23,590 bases of DNA, from the NCBI GenBank assembly GCA_016868875.1, contig VGFN01000009.1, forward strand, positions 1 to 23,590, in the 5' to 3' direction. A model generated the notes under the pieces. It was not told the origin of the DNA and did no database searches. It worked only from the letters and a program-made list of their open reading frames with translations. Made by a program: the position numbers and the translations under genes. Below, piece after piece: positions 14,246-22,919 of this stretch (positions within the stretch are counted from its first letter, which is position 1; each line of letters opens with the position of its first letter). The DNA is from Bacteroidota bacterium. GTDB taxonomy: Bacteria; Bacteroidota; Bacteroidia; UBA7662.

Positions 14246-16795
14246 ATGGAAATACCCGCAAAAACTGCTCCCTCCCCGTCGCAAACCGCCTTGAACAAAG
14301 AGGAATTGGTGGCCGAAGTGCTACGCGACTACCGTACGGGTTGGGAAAGCCGCCATGCCAGCCTCTTGGGTCGCAAGGAAGTCTTGACCGGCAAAGCCAA
14401 GTTCGGAATCTTTGGCGATGGCAAAGAACTACCTCAATTGGCGATGGCCAAAGCCTTCAGGGATGGTGATATACGCTCAGGATATTATCGGGATCAAACC
14501 TTTATGTTGGCAACGGGCATGATGACGTTGGAAGGTTTTTTTGCGCAGTTATATGCTCATACCTCCGTGGAGCATGAACCCGCTTCGGGGGGAAGGTCGA
14601 TGAACGGGCATTTTGCAACCCGATGGCTGGACCATCAAGGTCAGTCGGTGAATTTGACAGACAAACCGCAATCCACGGCCGATATCTCCCCTACCGGCGG
14701 CCAAATGGGCAGAGGCCTGGGCATTGCCTATGCTTCCAAGCTGTACAGGGCTTTGCCTAATCTTCCTTCTCCTTCCAAATTTAGCCGAGGTGGCCATGAG
14801 ATATCCTACGTGACTATCGGAAATGCTTCCACCAGCGAAGGCCATTTTTGGGAAGTCATCAACGCCGGGGGGGTTCTGCAAGTTCCGCTCTTTGTGTCCA
14901 TTTGGGATGATGGATACGGCATCTCTGTTCCTGCAGCCTATCAAACCACCAAAGAAAATATTGGTACCTTGCTCCAAGGCTTCCGTACGGGACCAGATGG
15001 GAACGGGTATCGACTGTACACCTGCCCAGGATGGGATTATCCCCGACTCTGCGCCCTCTACCTCAAGGCTGCGGATTTGTGCCGCCAAGAGCACATGCCG
15101 GTACTCTTTCATGTGACCGAACTCACCCAACCTCAGGGACACAGCACCTCGGGATCCCATGAGCGATACAAATCGCCCGAAAGGCTTCAATGGGAAAAAG
15201 ACCACGACGGTTTGACCCGTATGAGGGCCTGGATTCTGTCCCAAGGCTTTGCTGATGCAGAAACCTTGGACCATATCGAAACAGAAGCCGCAACCCGCGC
15301 CAAGGAAGCCTTGAACAAGGCTTACCATGCCTTCCGCGATGACCTAAACTCCTGGACCTCGGAAACCCTGCAAAGCCTGGAGGCCTGGTCCACGGCGCTC
15401 CAAACCCAAATCTCCACAGTGTCCACCAAGGATCGTTCAGCCGAAACCGCCGTGGGAAATATCGATTCCCCGACGTGGAACAATCTCCTAACCCAATGTG
15501 CCGCTGCCGTTGAGCGATCCATTGCTGATTTGCGTGCAGAACGTGAGCCGCTGCGTAGGGATATCATGCAGGCCCTTCGAAGAAGCCTTTGGACGGCCCA
15601 TCGCCTGGGCATTAGCACTTGGGCTTCCGATTCGGTGCAAGGAGCCTACCGACAAAGCCTCGGACTGCGCTCTCGGCTGGAAGGTCTTCATTCGTTGTTA
15701 TACAACCGCGGCCTGCACAGCCAATCCTCCGATGCGGCGGTCAAGGTTCAACCAGTAGGAGCACAATACGCTGAAAATGCGGAATCGGTCAACGGCTTCG
15801 AAATCCTCAACCGTTGCTTTGATTACTGGCTTCGTGAAGATCCCCGATTCGTCGCCCTGGGGGAAGATGTCGGCAAAATCGGAGATGTCAATCAAGGTTT
15901 TGCCGGATTGCAGGAAAAGTATGGAGATCTACGCGTTTCGGATACCGGTATTCGTGAAATGAGCATTGTGGGTCAAGGCATGGGAGCAGCCATGCGGGGC
16001 CTACGGCCTCTAGTGGAAATTCAGTACATGGACTACCTGCTCTACGCCCTTCAAATTCTGAGCGATGATGTTGCCACCTTGCAATACCGCACCGCTGGTG
16101 GCCAGAAAGCCCCTCTAATAGTACGTACCCGTGGCCATCGGCTGGAAGGAATATGGCATTCCGGATCCCCCATGGGGATGATTCTGCATGCCCTACGGGG
16201 GATGCACGTCTTGGTCCCACGCAACATGGTTCAAGCCGTAGGTTTCTACAACACCCTTATGAAAAGCGATGAACCCGCCTTGATCATCGAATGCCTAAAC
16301 GGTTATCGCCTCAAAGAAACCATGCCCTCCAATTTGCATAATCTTTGTGTTATACCCGGGCAGGCCGAAATCCTTCGCCAAGGGGAAGATTTGACCTTGG
16401 TCACTTACGGGTCTTGTTGCCGTATTGCCATGGAGGCCTCTGACCTTTTGGAGGGTCTTGGCATATCGGTAGAGGTCATCGACGCTCAGAGCTTATTGCC
16501 TTTTGACGAAGAAGGGCTTTGCGCCAAGTCACTCCAGAAAACGTCACGTCTCTTGGTTTTGGACGAGGATGTGCCCGGGGGAGCATCAGCCTACCTATTG
16601 CAACAAATCTTGGAGCGGCAAGGCGGTTTCCTCCTCTTGGATTGGGCACCCCAAACCTTAACCGCACAGGCTCACCGACCAGCCTACGGCTCCGATGGGG
16701 ATTATTTCAGCAAACCCTCGGTGGATGATGTGGTGGAAACGGTTTGGTCTTTGATGGCCTCGGCGGAACCCGGCTACTTTGCCCCTCTCCCCTAA
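14246..16795 (+). CDS. Fused alpha-beta 2-oxoacid dehydrogenase E1 (branched-chain type)
   Basis: This 849-residue thiamine-diphosphate enzyme joins the alpha and beta subunits of a 2-oxoacid dehydrogenase E1 in one chain. It should decarboxylate a 2-oxoacid and pass the acyl group to the lipoyl arm of an E2. Residues about 1-400 are E1-alpha. They have DRDQ-like YYRDQTFMLATG, a cofactor loop GNASTSEG (G192, N193) and WDDGYGIS (220 onward). Residues about 400-510 are a helical linker. Residues about 514-849 are E1-beta, with VALGEDVGKIGDVNQGF, then DTGIREMSIVGQGMG, and a C-terminal transketolase fold (VIDAQSLLPFD). The substrate, branched-chain oxoacid or pyruvate, is uncertain. No E2 or E3 gene is adjacent. 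The cofactor loop has GN where classical E1-alpha has GD. Confidence 0.9.
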   Translation: MEIPAKTAPSPSQTALNKEELVAEVLRDYRTGWESRHASLLGRKEVLTGKAKFGIFGDGKELPQLAMAKAFRDGDIRSGYYRDQTFMLATGMMTLEGFFAQLYAHTSVEHEPASGGRSMNGHFATRWLDHQGQSVNLTDKPQSTADISPTGGQMGRGLGIAYASKLYRALPNLPSPSKFSRGGHEISYVTIGNASTSEGHFWEVINAGGVLQVPLFVSIWDDGYGISVPAAYQTTKENIGTLLQGFRTGPDGNGYRLYTCPGWDYPRLCALYLKAADLCRQEHMPVLFHVTELTQPQGHSTSGSHERYKSPERLQWEKDHDGLTRMRAWILSQGFADAETLDHIETEAATRAKEALNKAYHAFRDDLNSWTSETLQSLEAWSTALQTQISTVSTKDRSAETAVGNIDSPTWNNLLTQCAAAVERSIADLRAEREPLRRDIMQALRRSLWTAHRLGISTWASDSVQGAYRQSLGLRSRLEGLHSLLYNRGLHSQSSDAAVKVQPVGAQYAENAESVNGFEILNRCFDYWLREDPRFVALGEDVGKIGDVNQGFAGLQEKYGDLRVSDTGIREMSIVGQGMGAAMRGLRPLVEIQYMDYLLYALQILSDDVATLQYRTAGGQKAPLIVRTRGHRLEGIWHSGSPMGMILHALRGMHVLVPRNMVQAVGFYNTLMKSDEPALIIECLNGYRLKETMPSNLHNLCVIPGQAEILRQGEDLTLVTYGSCCRIAMEASDLLEGLGISVEVIDAQSLLPFDEEGLCAKSLQKTSRLLVLDEDVPGGASAYLLQQILERQGGFLLLDWAPQTLTAQAHRPAYGSDGDYFSKPSVDDVVETVWSLMASAEPGYFAPLP

Positions 16796-16825
16796 ACTTG
16801 GACTAGGATTAGGGTCGACTTTGCT

Positions 16826-17134
16826 TTATTCAATCGTCACCCACAGGCCCTGGTCTGCCAAGACGGCTTGAACAGGCAGCAAATCCACGTAAGTACCGGA
16901 TTTGACTTGGCATTTTCCGTTAAGGTGCACAATCCATGCGCATTGTTCGGCCTGCTCTGCGCTATGCTCACAGTACCTCATCAAACATTCGATGACATGC
17001 CCAAAGGTGTTCACGTCATCGTTATGTAAAACAAGGTTACTGCCCTCATCTTCCAATTCCAAAACATCAAATTCTGGCTTGGCCTTAGTGCTATCCCCAA
17101 GCGATAATGCGCTGAAGCGATCGTAAACCCTCAT
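16826..17134 (-). CDS. clpS: ClpS, ATP-dependent Clp protease adaptor
   Basis: This 102-residue adaptor binds N-end-rule substrates and hands them to a Clp unfoldase, here most likely ClpC. The first 30 or so residues form a loose N-terminal arm. The core has the substrate-pocket motif LHNDDVNTFGHVIECLM (N38, D39, D40) and AWIVHLNGKCQVKSGTY, with the pocket histidine H70. It ends LADQGLWVTIE. The start at ATG 17134, 10 bases after the prmA stop, is preferred to the TTG at 17158 inside prmA. It is the last gene of the minus-strand run that starts with clpC and converges on the E1 gene, with 30 bases between and no clear terminator hairpin. Confidence 0.93.
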   Translation of the reverse strand: MRVYDRFSALSLGDSTKAKPEFDVLELEDEGSNLVLHNDDVNTFGHVIECLMRYCEHSAEQAEQCAWIVHLNGKCQVKSGTYVDLLPVQAVLADQGLWVTIE

Positions 17135-17144
17135 GTTCCAGGGG

Positions 17145-18188
17145 TTAAACTTTTTCAAACAACAAAGTACTCCATTGGTTCAGCGCAGCGGACCCCACAC
17201 AGATTAACCCCAACCGCTTGGCCTCCTGCAACAAGACCCCGTGATCTTCTGTGTAAAAACCACTTAGCCATAATTGCCCCCCTGGCTGCAGGGAGCCATC
17301 GTACGCGGCCATATCCTTTAAGAGAATATTCCGGTTGATATTGGCCAAGATTAAATCAAATTTTCCATGCACGGCCCACAAACTTGGCAACATTTCCGCA
17401 TCCCCACATAGCCAATCGGCATGCGAGCCCGGGGCAGGTACGGCGTTTCGGGTTGCATTCTCTGCAGCATTTTCGGCGGACCATGCTTCAACATCGATTC
17501 CAATAACCGATGAGGCGCCTAATCGTGCAGCCAGTATGCCTAAGATCCCTGTTCCGCACCCCATATCCAAAACTCGTATTCCTTTAAGACGAGGAAATGG
17601 AGCGTCCTGTTTTGGATTTTGGTACAGCAGCAATCCCTCTACCGTATCGACCCTTTGAGGGCCGGATTTCCATAACACCTTCTGACCAATTTGAATGGTT
17701 TGTTCGGTGGGTGCCCCTAACAGCCACCAACTCATCAGCAAGGTGGTTTCATGATGCCCTGTGCCGAAGGACATCCTCGGCATCATGACCAATTCCAGAT
17801 CCACGTCCCCCATAGGCTCGTGAAAAGGAGCACGCAGTCCCAGGGATGTCCCCAAACGAACGGGCTCAAAATTGGATTCCCATTCCGCATTCCAATTGGT
17901 ATTCGGCATGGGGTGCGGTCCATCAATCCACAGAATCTTGTCCTCGTTCTCTCGCAACCAATGGTCTTGAAATCGAGGGCCTATGATTTCGACAAGCCCA
18001 TAGGCTTCCATAACAATTGGCGAAGGACTATCCTGCTTTGGGTGGTCCGCGAGAACCCCTACCCCCTCTGGATTCATGGGCATCGTTTCGAAGGCTTCAA
18101 ACCCAACCTCACCAAGCAAGGCCATGAACAATTCACAGGAACTTTCGTCTGCAACCCCCAGGCGCCAACGCAGGTAAGAACCCCCCAT
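17145..18188 (-). CDS. prmA: PrmA, ribosomal protein L11 methyltransferase, with an insertion
   Basis: This 347-residue SAM-dependent enzyme should methylate ribosomal protein L11. The N-terminal substrate domain covers about 1-100. NWNAEWESNFEPV at 98-110 and MPRMSFGTGHHETT at 136-149 are PrmA signatures. The SAM motif VLDMGCGTGILGILAARLGA begins at residue 206, and LILANINRN is the later catalytic motif. Residues about 156-200 (APTEQ... to ...APFPRL) lie between the FGTGHHETT helix and the SAM motif, where related proteins usually have only a short join. The total length is well above the usual 280-300. tpiA ends 3 bases upstream and clpS starts 10 bases downstream, so these are co-transcribed. 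Confidence 0.92.
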   Translation of the reverse strand: MGGSYLRWRLGVADESSCELFMALLGEVGFEAFETMPMNPEGVGVLADHPKQDSPSPIVMEAYGLVEIIGPRFQDHWLRENEDKILWIDGPHPMPNTNWNAEWESNFEPVRLGTSLGLRAPFHEPMGDVDLELVMMPRMSFGTGHHETTLLMSWWLLGAPTEQTIQIGQKVLWKSGPQRVDTVEGLLLYQNPKQDAPFPRLKGIRVLDMGCGTGILGILAARLGASSVIGIDVEAWSAENAAENATRNAVPAPGSHADWLCGDAEMLPSLWAVHGKFDLILANINRNILLKDMAAYDGSLQPGGQLWLSGFYTEDHGVLLQEAKRLGLICVGSAALNQWSTLLFEKV

Positions 18189-18191
18189 CGT

Positions 18192-18968
18192 TTAGTCCAC
18201 TGAACTTAACACAATATCAGCAAAGTCCCTGGCCTTGAGGGAGGCGCCGCCCACCAAGGCCCCGTCCACATCCGCGCAAGCCAAAAGCTCCTTGGCATTG
18301 GAGGCATTCACAGACCCCCCGTAAAGGATGCGGATTTGTTCGGCTGTGCTTGAACCTCCGTTTTGAGCAACCCAAGCACGGATCATGGCATGCACTTCGT
18401 TGGCTTGTTGCGGGCTCGCGGTCAGACCAGTCCCAATGGCCCAAACCGGTTCGTAGGCAATCGCCAATGAACCATGATTCAAATCCTGAATCCGAGAACC
18501 CAATGCTTCCATCAATTGCGAGGAAATCACTTCGTTGAAGCTGCCCTCTTGACGTTGTTCCAAGGTTTCCCCAACACAATAGACCGACATCAAACCATGT
18601 TCGCGCAAGCGGTCAATTTTGAGACCGCATGTGGTGGAGCTTTCATGGTGGTGCAGACGACGTTCACTATGCCCAACCAAGGCGAAGCTGCAGTGCATCG
18701 CAGCCAAGCTGCCGGCCGATATTTCTCCGGTATAGGCTCCTTGAAGATGCGCTGAACAGTCCTGAGCCCCCATCATTCCCGATCCCTCCAGTTCCGAGCG
18801 CAGAGCCCCCAAATGCGTGAACGGTATCGCCAATCCCCAATCCAAATCCCAATGCAAACCACCCCGGATCATAGGCACCATTTGCCTAGCCACCAGGCGT
18901 CCCTCCTCCGGCAGGGTGTTCATTTTCCAATTTCCCAAAATCAAAGGCCTGCGTTTGGTCATCTTCAT
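18192..18968 (-). CDS. tpiA: Triosephosphate isomerase
   Basis: This 258-residue TIM barrel interconverts dihydroxyacetone phosphate and glyceraldehyde 3-phosphate in glycolysis and gluconeogenesis. All catalytic residues are present: N13 and K15 in GNWKMN, H100 in VGHSERR and E173 in AYEPVWAIGTG, with the phosphate-binding YGGSVN near the C-terminus. Length is normal for the family. ATG 18968 and ATG 18962 are both possible starts. It follows the GlmU-like gene by 56 bases and precedes prmA by 3 bases. The tpiA-prmA-clpS order is consistent with other Bacteroidota, as far as I recall. Confidence 0.97.
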   Translation of the reverse strand: MKMTKRRPLILGNWKMNTLPEEGRLVARQMVPMIRGGLHWDLDWGLAIPFTHLGALRSELEGSGMMGAQDCSAHLQGAYTGEISAGSLAAMHCSFALVGHSERRLHHHESSTTCGLKIDRLREHGLMSVYCVGETLEQRQEGSFNEVISSQLMEALGSRIQDLNHGSLAIAYEPVWAIGTGLTASPQQANEVHAMIRAWVAQNGGSSTAEQIRILYGGSVNASNAKELLACADVDGALVGGASLKARDFADIVLSSVD

Positions 18969-19024
18969 GAATTTTAATACTTGGTTGACCTGTGAAATTT
19001 GAAATTAAATTGCAAGGCCTGTTT

Positions 19025-20161
19025 CTATTTTTTCTCCCAGGTCCGATGAACCGCAGTGGCCTCGTAAATACGTTGAAGAAGTTCCCTCTCTTCATCCGAC
19101 AGGGCGAGTCCCCGTCTTTGCATCACTTTTTCGGCGGTCTGGGCAAATTTATCAAAGCGAAAAGTTTCCATTCCCTGGGTTCCGCCCCAGCCAAAAGATG
19201 GAATGAATTGCCGAACAAAGCCACCCCCAAAAATATTGGCCCCAACCCCAACCACCGTCCCCGTATTGAACATGGTGTTGATCCCGCATTTGGAATGATC
19301 TCCCATGATCAAGCCGCAGAACGTAAGTCCGGTATTTCGAAAAGTTCCCGTAGCAATATCCCATAACTTCACCTGCTCGTAATTATTCTTGAGGTTGGAA
19401 TTGTTGGTATCCGCTCCCCAATTGCACCAACGACCGATAACCGAGTTCCCCATGAATCCATCGTGTCCCTTGTTCGAATACGAATGGATCACCGAATTGG
19501 ACACCTCACCGCCAACTTTGCAATAGGGGCCCACGGTGCTGTCGCCGTAAATTTTGGCCCCCATTTTGATGCTGCAGTGTTCGCCTATGGCCACGGGACC
19601 TTTGATCATGCTTCCCGCCATAATTTCCGCCGACTCCCCGATCCATATTGGGCCATCCGAAGCGTCAAGGACTGCCGCGCGAACAATCGCCGAAGGATGC
19701 ACATAGACCTGTTCAGGACGATATACTGCCGTATGGGGATCCGGATCAACGCGTTGCGACCAGGCCGGCAAAGCCCATTCCCCACCCGCTTCCAATAGCC
19801 AACGCACATCCCTTTGGATCTGAGAACCATTCTTCAAGAAAATATCCTCAGGATAGGTAATCCATTCTGCTTCACCATCCCAATTCGTCCATTCTACACG
19901 GTCGGCCTGACCATGCCATGCCAAATTTTGACCTCCTTGACGCAAACCCTTGCCTTGACTCAACGATTGTGCCGCGAGCAGAAGGGCATCGTTGGGGAGG
20001 AGTCGTGAATTTACCGACAAGGTGGCTTCTTGACGACGCCATAACAAATTCCACTTTTGGGATAAGGTCAGGATACCCACCCGACATTCCTGAGGACCAT
20101 GGGTATAGGTTAAGGGAAGTAATCCACGAGCCCCAAGGTCATCGACAAAGGTCAAAGCCAT
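19025..20161 (-). CDS. GlmU-like protein with left-handed beta-helix (putative sugar nucleotidyltransferase)
   Basis: This 378-residue protein resembles GlmU but has an altered N-terminal half. Residues about 1-140 keep the LLPLTYTHGPQECRVGILTL pattern of the Bacteroidota GlmU-like family but lack the GxGTRM nucleotide-binding loop of true pyrophosphorylases. Residues about 150-345 form a hexapeptide-repeat beta-helix: VYVHPSAIVRAAVLD, IWIGESAEIMAGSMI, VAIGEHCSIKMGAKI, and GADTNNSNLKNNY, then MGDHSKCGINTMFNTG. The helix is like that of acyl and acetyltransferases. The substrate is unknown; a role in nucleotide-sugar or cell-wall precursor supply is possible. It begins 9 bases after the clpC stop and so should be co-transcribed with it. 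Confidence 0.85.
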   Translation of the reverse strand: MALTFVDDLGARGLLPLTYTHGPQECRVGILTLSQKWNLLWRRQEATLSVNSRLLPNDALLLAAQSLSQGKGLRQGGQNLAWHGQADRVEWTNWDGEAEWITYPEDIFLKNGSQIQRDVRWLLEAGGEWALPAWSQRVDPDPHTAVYRPEQVYVHPSAIVRAAVLDASDGPIWIGESAEIMAGSMIKGPVAIGEHCSIKMGAKIYGDSTVGPYCKVGGEVSNSVIHSYSNKGHDGFMGNSVIGRWCNWGADTNNSNLKNNYEQVKLWDIATGTFRNTGLTFCGLIMGDHSKCGINTMFNTGTVVGVGANIFGGGFVRQFIPSFGWGGTQGMETFRFDKFAQTAEKVMQRRGLALSDEERELLQRIYEATAVHRTWEKK

Positions 20162-20170
20162 GGCCCTAGG

Positions 20171-22825
20171 CTACACCCCATCGGATGAAATAGGTTTTTC
20201 ATCGCTTACTTCATCGGAGCTTGAAGTTGATGAGGAACCTTTGATTTTACGAGAAGGTTTGGCAGACGTGGCCGAAGAAGATTTTCCTTCGACGGAAGCA
20301 GCAAGGTCCGAAGGTTGACTTACCTGAACCTGCATTTGGCCCTCATCATTGACATCAAGGTTCAATACAGCGCCTTGAGGCAATTGCCCACTCATCATTT
20401 GTTCGGCCACCACATCCTCCACATATTTTTGAATCGCCCTCTTCAACGGCCTTGCCCCAAATTGTGGGTCATAACCTTTCTCGGCAAGCAAATCCATGGC
20501 TTTGGCGCTTAGCGTTACCTGATGCCCTAAATCGTTAATTCTAAGCAAGACCGAGGCAAGGGTCAATTGGATAATCTTATCCAATTCCTGACGCTCCAGC
20601 GGGTTAAAGATGATTACGTCGTCAATTCGATTCAAAAACTCGGGAGAAAAGGTTTTCTTGAGGGCGCCTTGAATAACCGCTGAGCTTTCTTTTTCCCGGG
20701 CTTCCACCTTGCTTGGCGTAGTAAAACCTACACCGGTGCCAAAATCCTTTAACTGTCGAGACCCAATATTCGAAGTCAAGATGATCAAGGTGTTTTTGAA
20801 GTCAATCTTACGGCCTAATCCGTCCGTTAACTGGCCATCATCCAAAACTTGCAACAACAAATTGAAAATATCCGGATGGGCCTTCTCCACCTCATCCAAG
20901 AGAATTACCGAATAAGGTTTACGCCGAACGCGCTCTGTTAGTTGACCGCCTTCTTCGTACCCTACATATCCTGGAGGCGCTCCCACCAAGCGAGACACAG
21001 AGAATTTCTCCATGTATTCACTCATGTCGATACGGACCAAGGCATCCTCGGTATCAAACATGTATCGAGCGAGTTCCTTGGCCAATTCGGTTTTACCCAC
21101 CCCGGTTGGGCCCAAGAAAATAAACGAACCAATGGGCTTACGGGGATCTTTGAGACCGGCTCTGGTCCGTAGGATTGCCTTACTGACCGCCTCTACAGCC
21201 TTGTCCTGACCGATTACCTTTTCCTTCAAATCAGAGGCCATTTTGCCGATTCGTTCTGCTTCTGATTGAGCGATGCGTTTGACCGGCACACCGGTCATCA
21301 TGGCCACCACCTCCGCGATATGATCCTCGTCAACCGTGAAACGAGTACGCCGAGATTCTTCTTCCCAACGATTCTTGGCTTGTTCCAGATCTTCCAGAAC
21401 ATGCTTTTCGTTATCCCTGAGCTTGGCGGCTTCTTCGTAGCGCTGGCTTTTGACCACTTTGTTTTTGAGTTCCCGTATTTCCTCCAAGGCAGCCTCCAAC
21501 TGAATAACTTCTTGAGGAACTTTGATGTTCCCGATATGCACCCTAGCACCGGCTTCATCCAATGCATCAATGGCTTTGTCCGGTAAATGCCTGTCCGATA
21601 TGTAACGGTCCGTTAGTTTAACACAAGCAGCCAAAGCATCCTGGGTATAGGCTACCTGATGGTGGTCTTCGTATTTATGCTTAATGTTATGCAAAATCTG
21701 TAGGGTTTCCTCTGCCGAAGGCGGATCCACCATGACTTTTTGAAAACGGCGGTCCAATGCGCCGTCCTTCTCGATAAATTGACGGTATTCGTTCAAGGTT
21801 GTTGCGCCAATGCATTGCAATTCTCCTCTGGATAAGGCAGGCTTGAACATGTTACTGGCATCCAAGGATCCTGAAGCACCTCCGGCGCCCACCATCGTAT
21901 GAATTTCATCGATGAACAAAATCACATCGGGGGACTTTTCCAACTCGTTCATCACCGCCTTCATCCGCTCTTCGAACTGGCCTCGGTATTTGGTGCCAGC
22001 TACCAAAGAAGAGAGATCCAAAGTCACGATACGCTTATCAAACAAAATTCTTGAAACCTTCTTCTGATGAATTCGAAGAGCCAAACCTTCGGCAATAGCC
22101 GTCTTTCCGACTCCGGGTTCACCGATGAGGATAGGGTTGTTTTTCTTGCGACGGCTAAGAATTTGGGATACCCTTTCAATTTCGGAATCTCTTCCAATAA
22201 TGGGGTCCAGACGTCCATCTTCGGCAAGTTGCGATAAGTCACGTCCAAAGTTGTCAAGGACCGGGGTTTTACTTTTGGGATTGGCGGATTTACGAGGCAA
22301 ATCACCGTTACCCTTTTTGTCGTCTTCCCCGTAAGCATCTTCGTAAGAAGAACGAGGCGTAGCCGGTGGCTCCGTTCTTTCTCTACCTTCAATCATGGCT
22401 TCAACCTCTTCCTTGACCAGTTCGTAGGTAATATCAAATTTTTCGAGGACCCTGTTGGCCATGCAATCTTCGTCACGCAGAATAGACAATAACAAATGGA
22501 CGGTGCCTATCAATTCGCTTTTGAAATACTTGGCCTCCAAAAAGGTAATCTTTAAGATTTTTTCCGCTTGTTTGGTCAAAGGAATTTGGCCTGCTTGCAG
22601 GCCTTCCTTTTCGCCGGTATGCCGCATGGAATCTTCGATAGCGGCCTTGAGCTTATCGATGTTTACCCCAAGGTTGCGCAGGGTTTTGATCGCTTGCCCA
22701 TCGCCTTCGCGAATAAGACCCAAGAGCAAATGACTGGCATCGATATAATCATGCCCCAAGCGAACAGCTTCTTCTCGGCTGAAGGCGATGACATCCTTGA
22801 CCTTAGGGGAAAATTTTGCATCCAT
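20171..22825 (-). CDS. clpC: ClpC, AAA+ protease unfoldase
   Basis: This 884-residue Hsp100 protein unfolds substrates and threads them into ClpP. The N-terminal domain has two Clp-N repeats (about 1-145). AAA domain 1 has Walker A GEPGVGKT (K241). A coiled M domain with a UVR-like stretch (KSQRYEEAAKLRDNEKH) follows. AAA domain 2 has Walker A GPTGVGKT (K578) and the ClpP-docking VGF loop in FGTGVGFTTP, then FSPEFLNRIDDVI. The last 50 or so residues are a Ser/Lys-rich, probably disordered tail beyond the usual end. ATG 22825 fits the family start MDAKFSPKVKDVIAFSREEA. It heads a five-gene minus-strand run that ends with clpS. A candidate promoter lies just upstream. Confidence 0.96.
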   Translation of the reverse strand: MDAKFSPKVKDVIAFSREEAVRLGHDYIDASHLLLGLIREGDGQAIKTLRNLGVNIDKLKAAIEDSMRHTGEKEGLQAGQIPLTKQAEKILKITFLEAKYFKSELIGTVHLLLSILRDEDCMANRVLEKFDITYELVKEEVEAMIEGRERTEPPATPRSSYEDAYGEDDKKGNGDLPRKSANPKSKTPVLDNFGRDLSQLAEDGRLDPIIGRDSEIERVSQILSRRKKNNPILIGEPGVGKTAIAEGLALRIHQKKVSRILFDKRIVTLDLSSLVAGTKYRGQFEERMKAVMNELEKSPDVILFIDEIHTMVGAGGASGSLDASNMFKPALSRGELQCIGATTLNEYRQFIEKDGALDRRFQKVMVDPPSAEETLQILHNIKHKYEDHHQVAYTQDALAACVKLTDRYISDRHLPDKAIDALDEAGARVHIGNIKVPQEVIQLEAALEEIRELKNKVVKSQRYEEAAKLRDNEKHVLEDLEQAKNRWEEESRRTRFTVDEDHIAEVVAMMTGVPVKRIAQSEAERIGKMASDLKEKVIGQDKAVEAVSKAILRTRAGLKDPRKPIGSFIFLGPTGVGKTELAKELARYMFDTEDALVRIDMSEYMEKFSVSRLVGAPPGYVGYEEGGQLTERVRRKPYSVILLDEVEKAHPDIFNLLLQVLDDGQLTDGLGRKIDFKNTLIILTSNIGSRQLKDFGTGVGFTTPSKVEAREKESSAVIQGALKKTFSPEFLNRIDDVIIFNPLERQELDKIIQLTLASVLLRINDLGHQVTLSAKAMDLLAEKGYDPQFGARPLKRAIQKYVEDVVAEQMMSGQLPQGAVLNLDVNDEGQMQVQVSQPSDLAASVEGKSSSATSAKPSRKIKGSSSTSSSDEVSDEKPISSDGV

Positions 22826-22841
22826 GGACGGGGCTTTGGTG

Positions 22842-22869
22842 CAAAATTAGACACAAATCCCGTGCCAAA
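22842..22869 (-). promoter_or_regulatory. Candidate promoter for the clpC operon
   Basis: On the minus strand TAATTTTG (22849-22842) fits TAnnTTTG, and TTTG at 22869-22866 could serve as the -33 element, with a 16-base spacer that is slightly short. The start of transcription would fall about 10-15 bases upstream of the clpC ATG. The 94-base gap after the T9SS gene shows no clear terminator hairpin. Confidence 0.45.
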
Positions 22870-22919
22870 CCTTGTTCAATCCCAAATTTACCCACATCCA
22901 TGGCCGTCCAATAGGCTCC

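Noticed and set aside
14549..15328. Minus-strand open frame of 259 codons
   Set aside because: It is antisense to the E1-alpha half, whose sequence matches the family without a break.
18969..19024. AT-rich gap before tpiA with short inverted repeats
   Set aside because: The repeats are short runs of A and T with no stable stem and T-run, and no TAnnTTTG box was found. It is not a convincing terminator or promoter.
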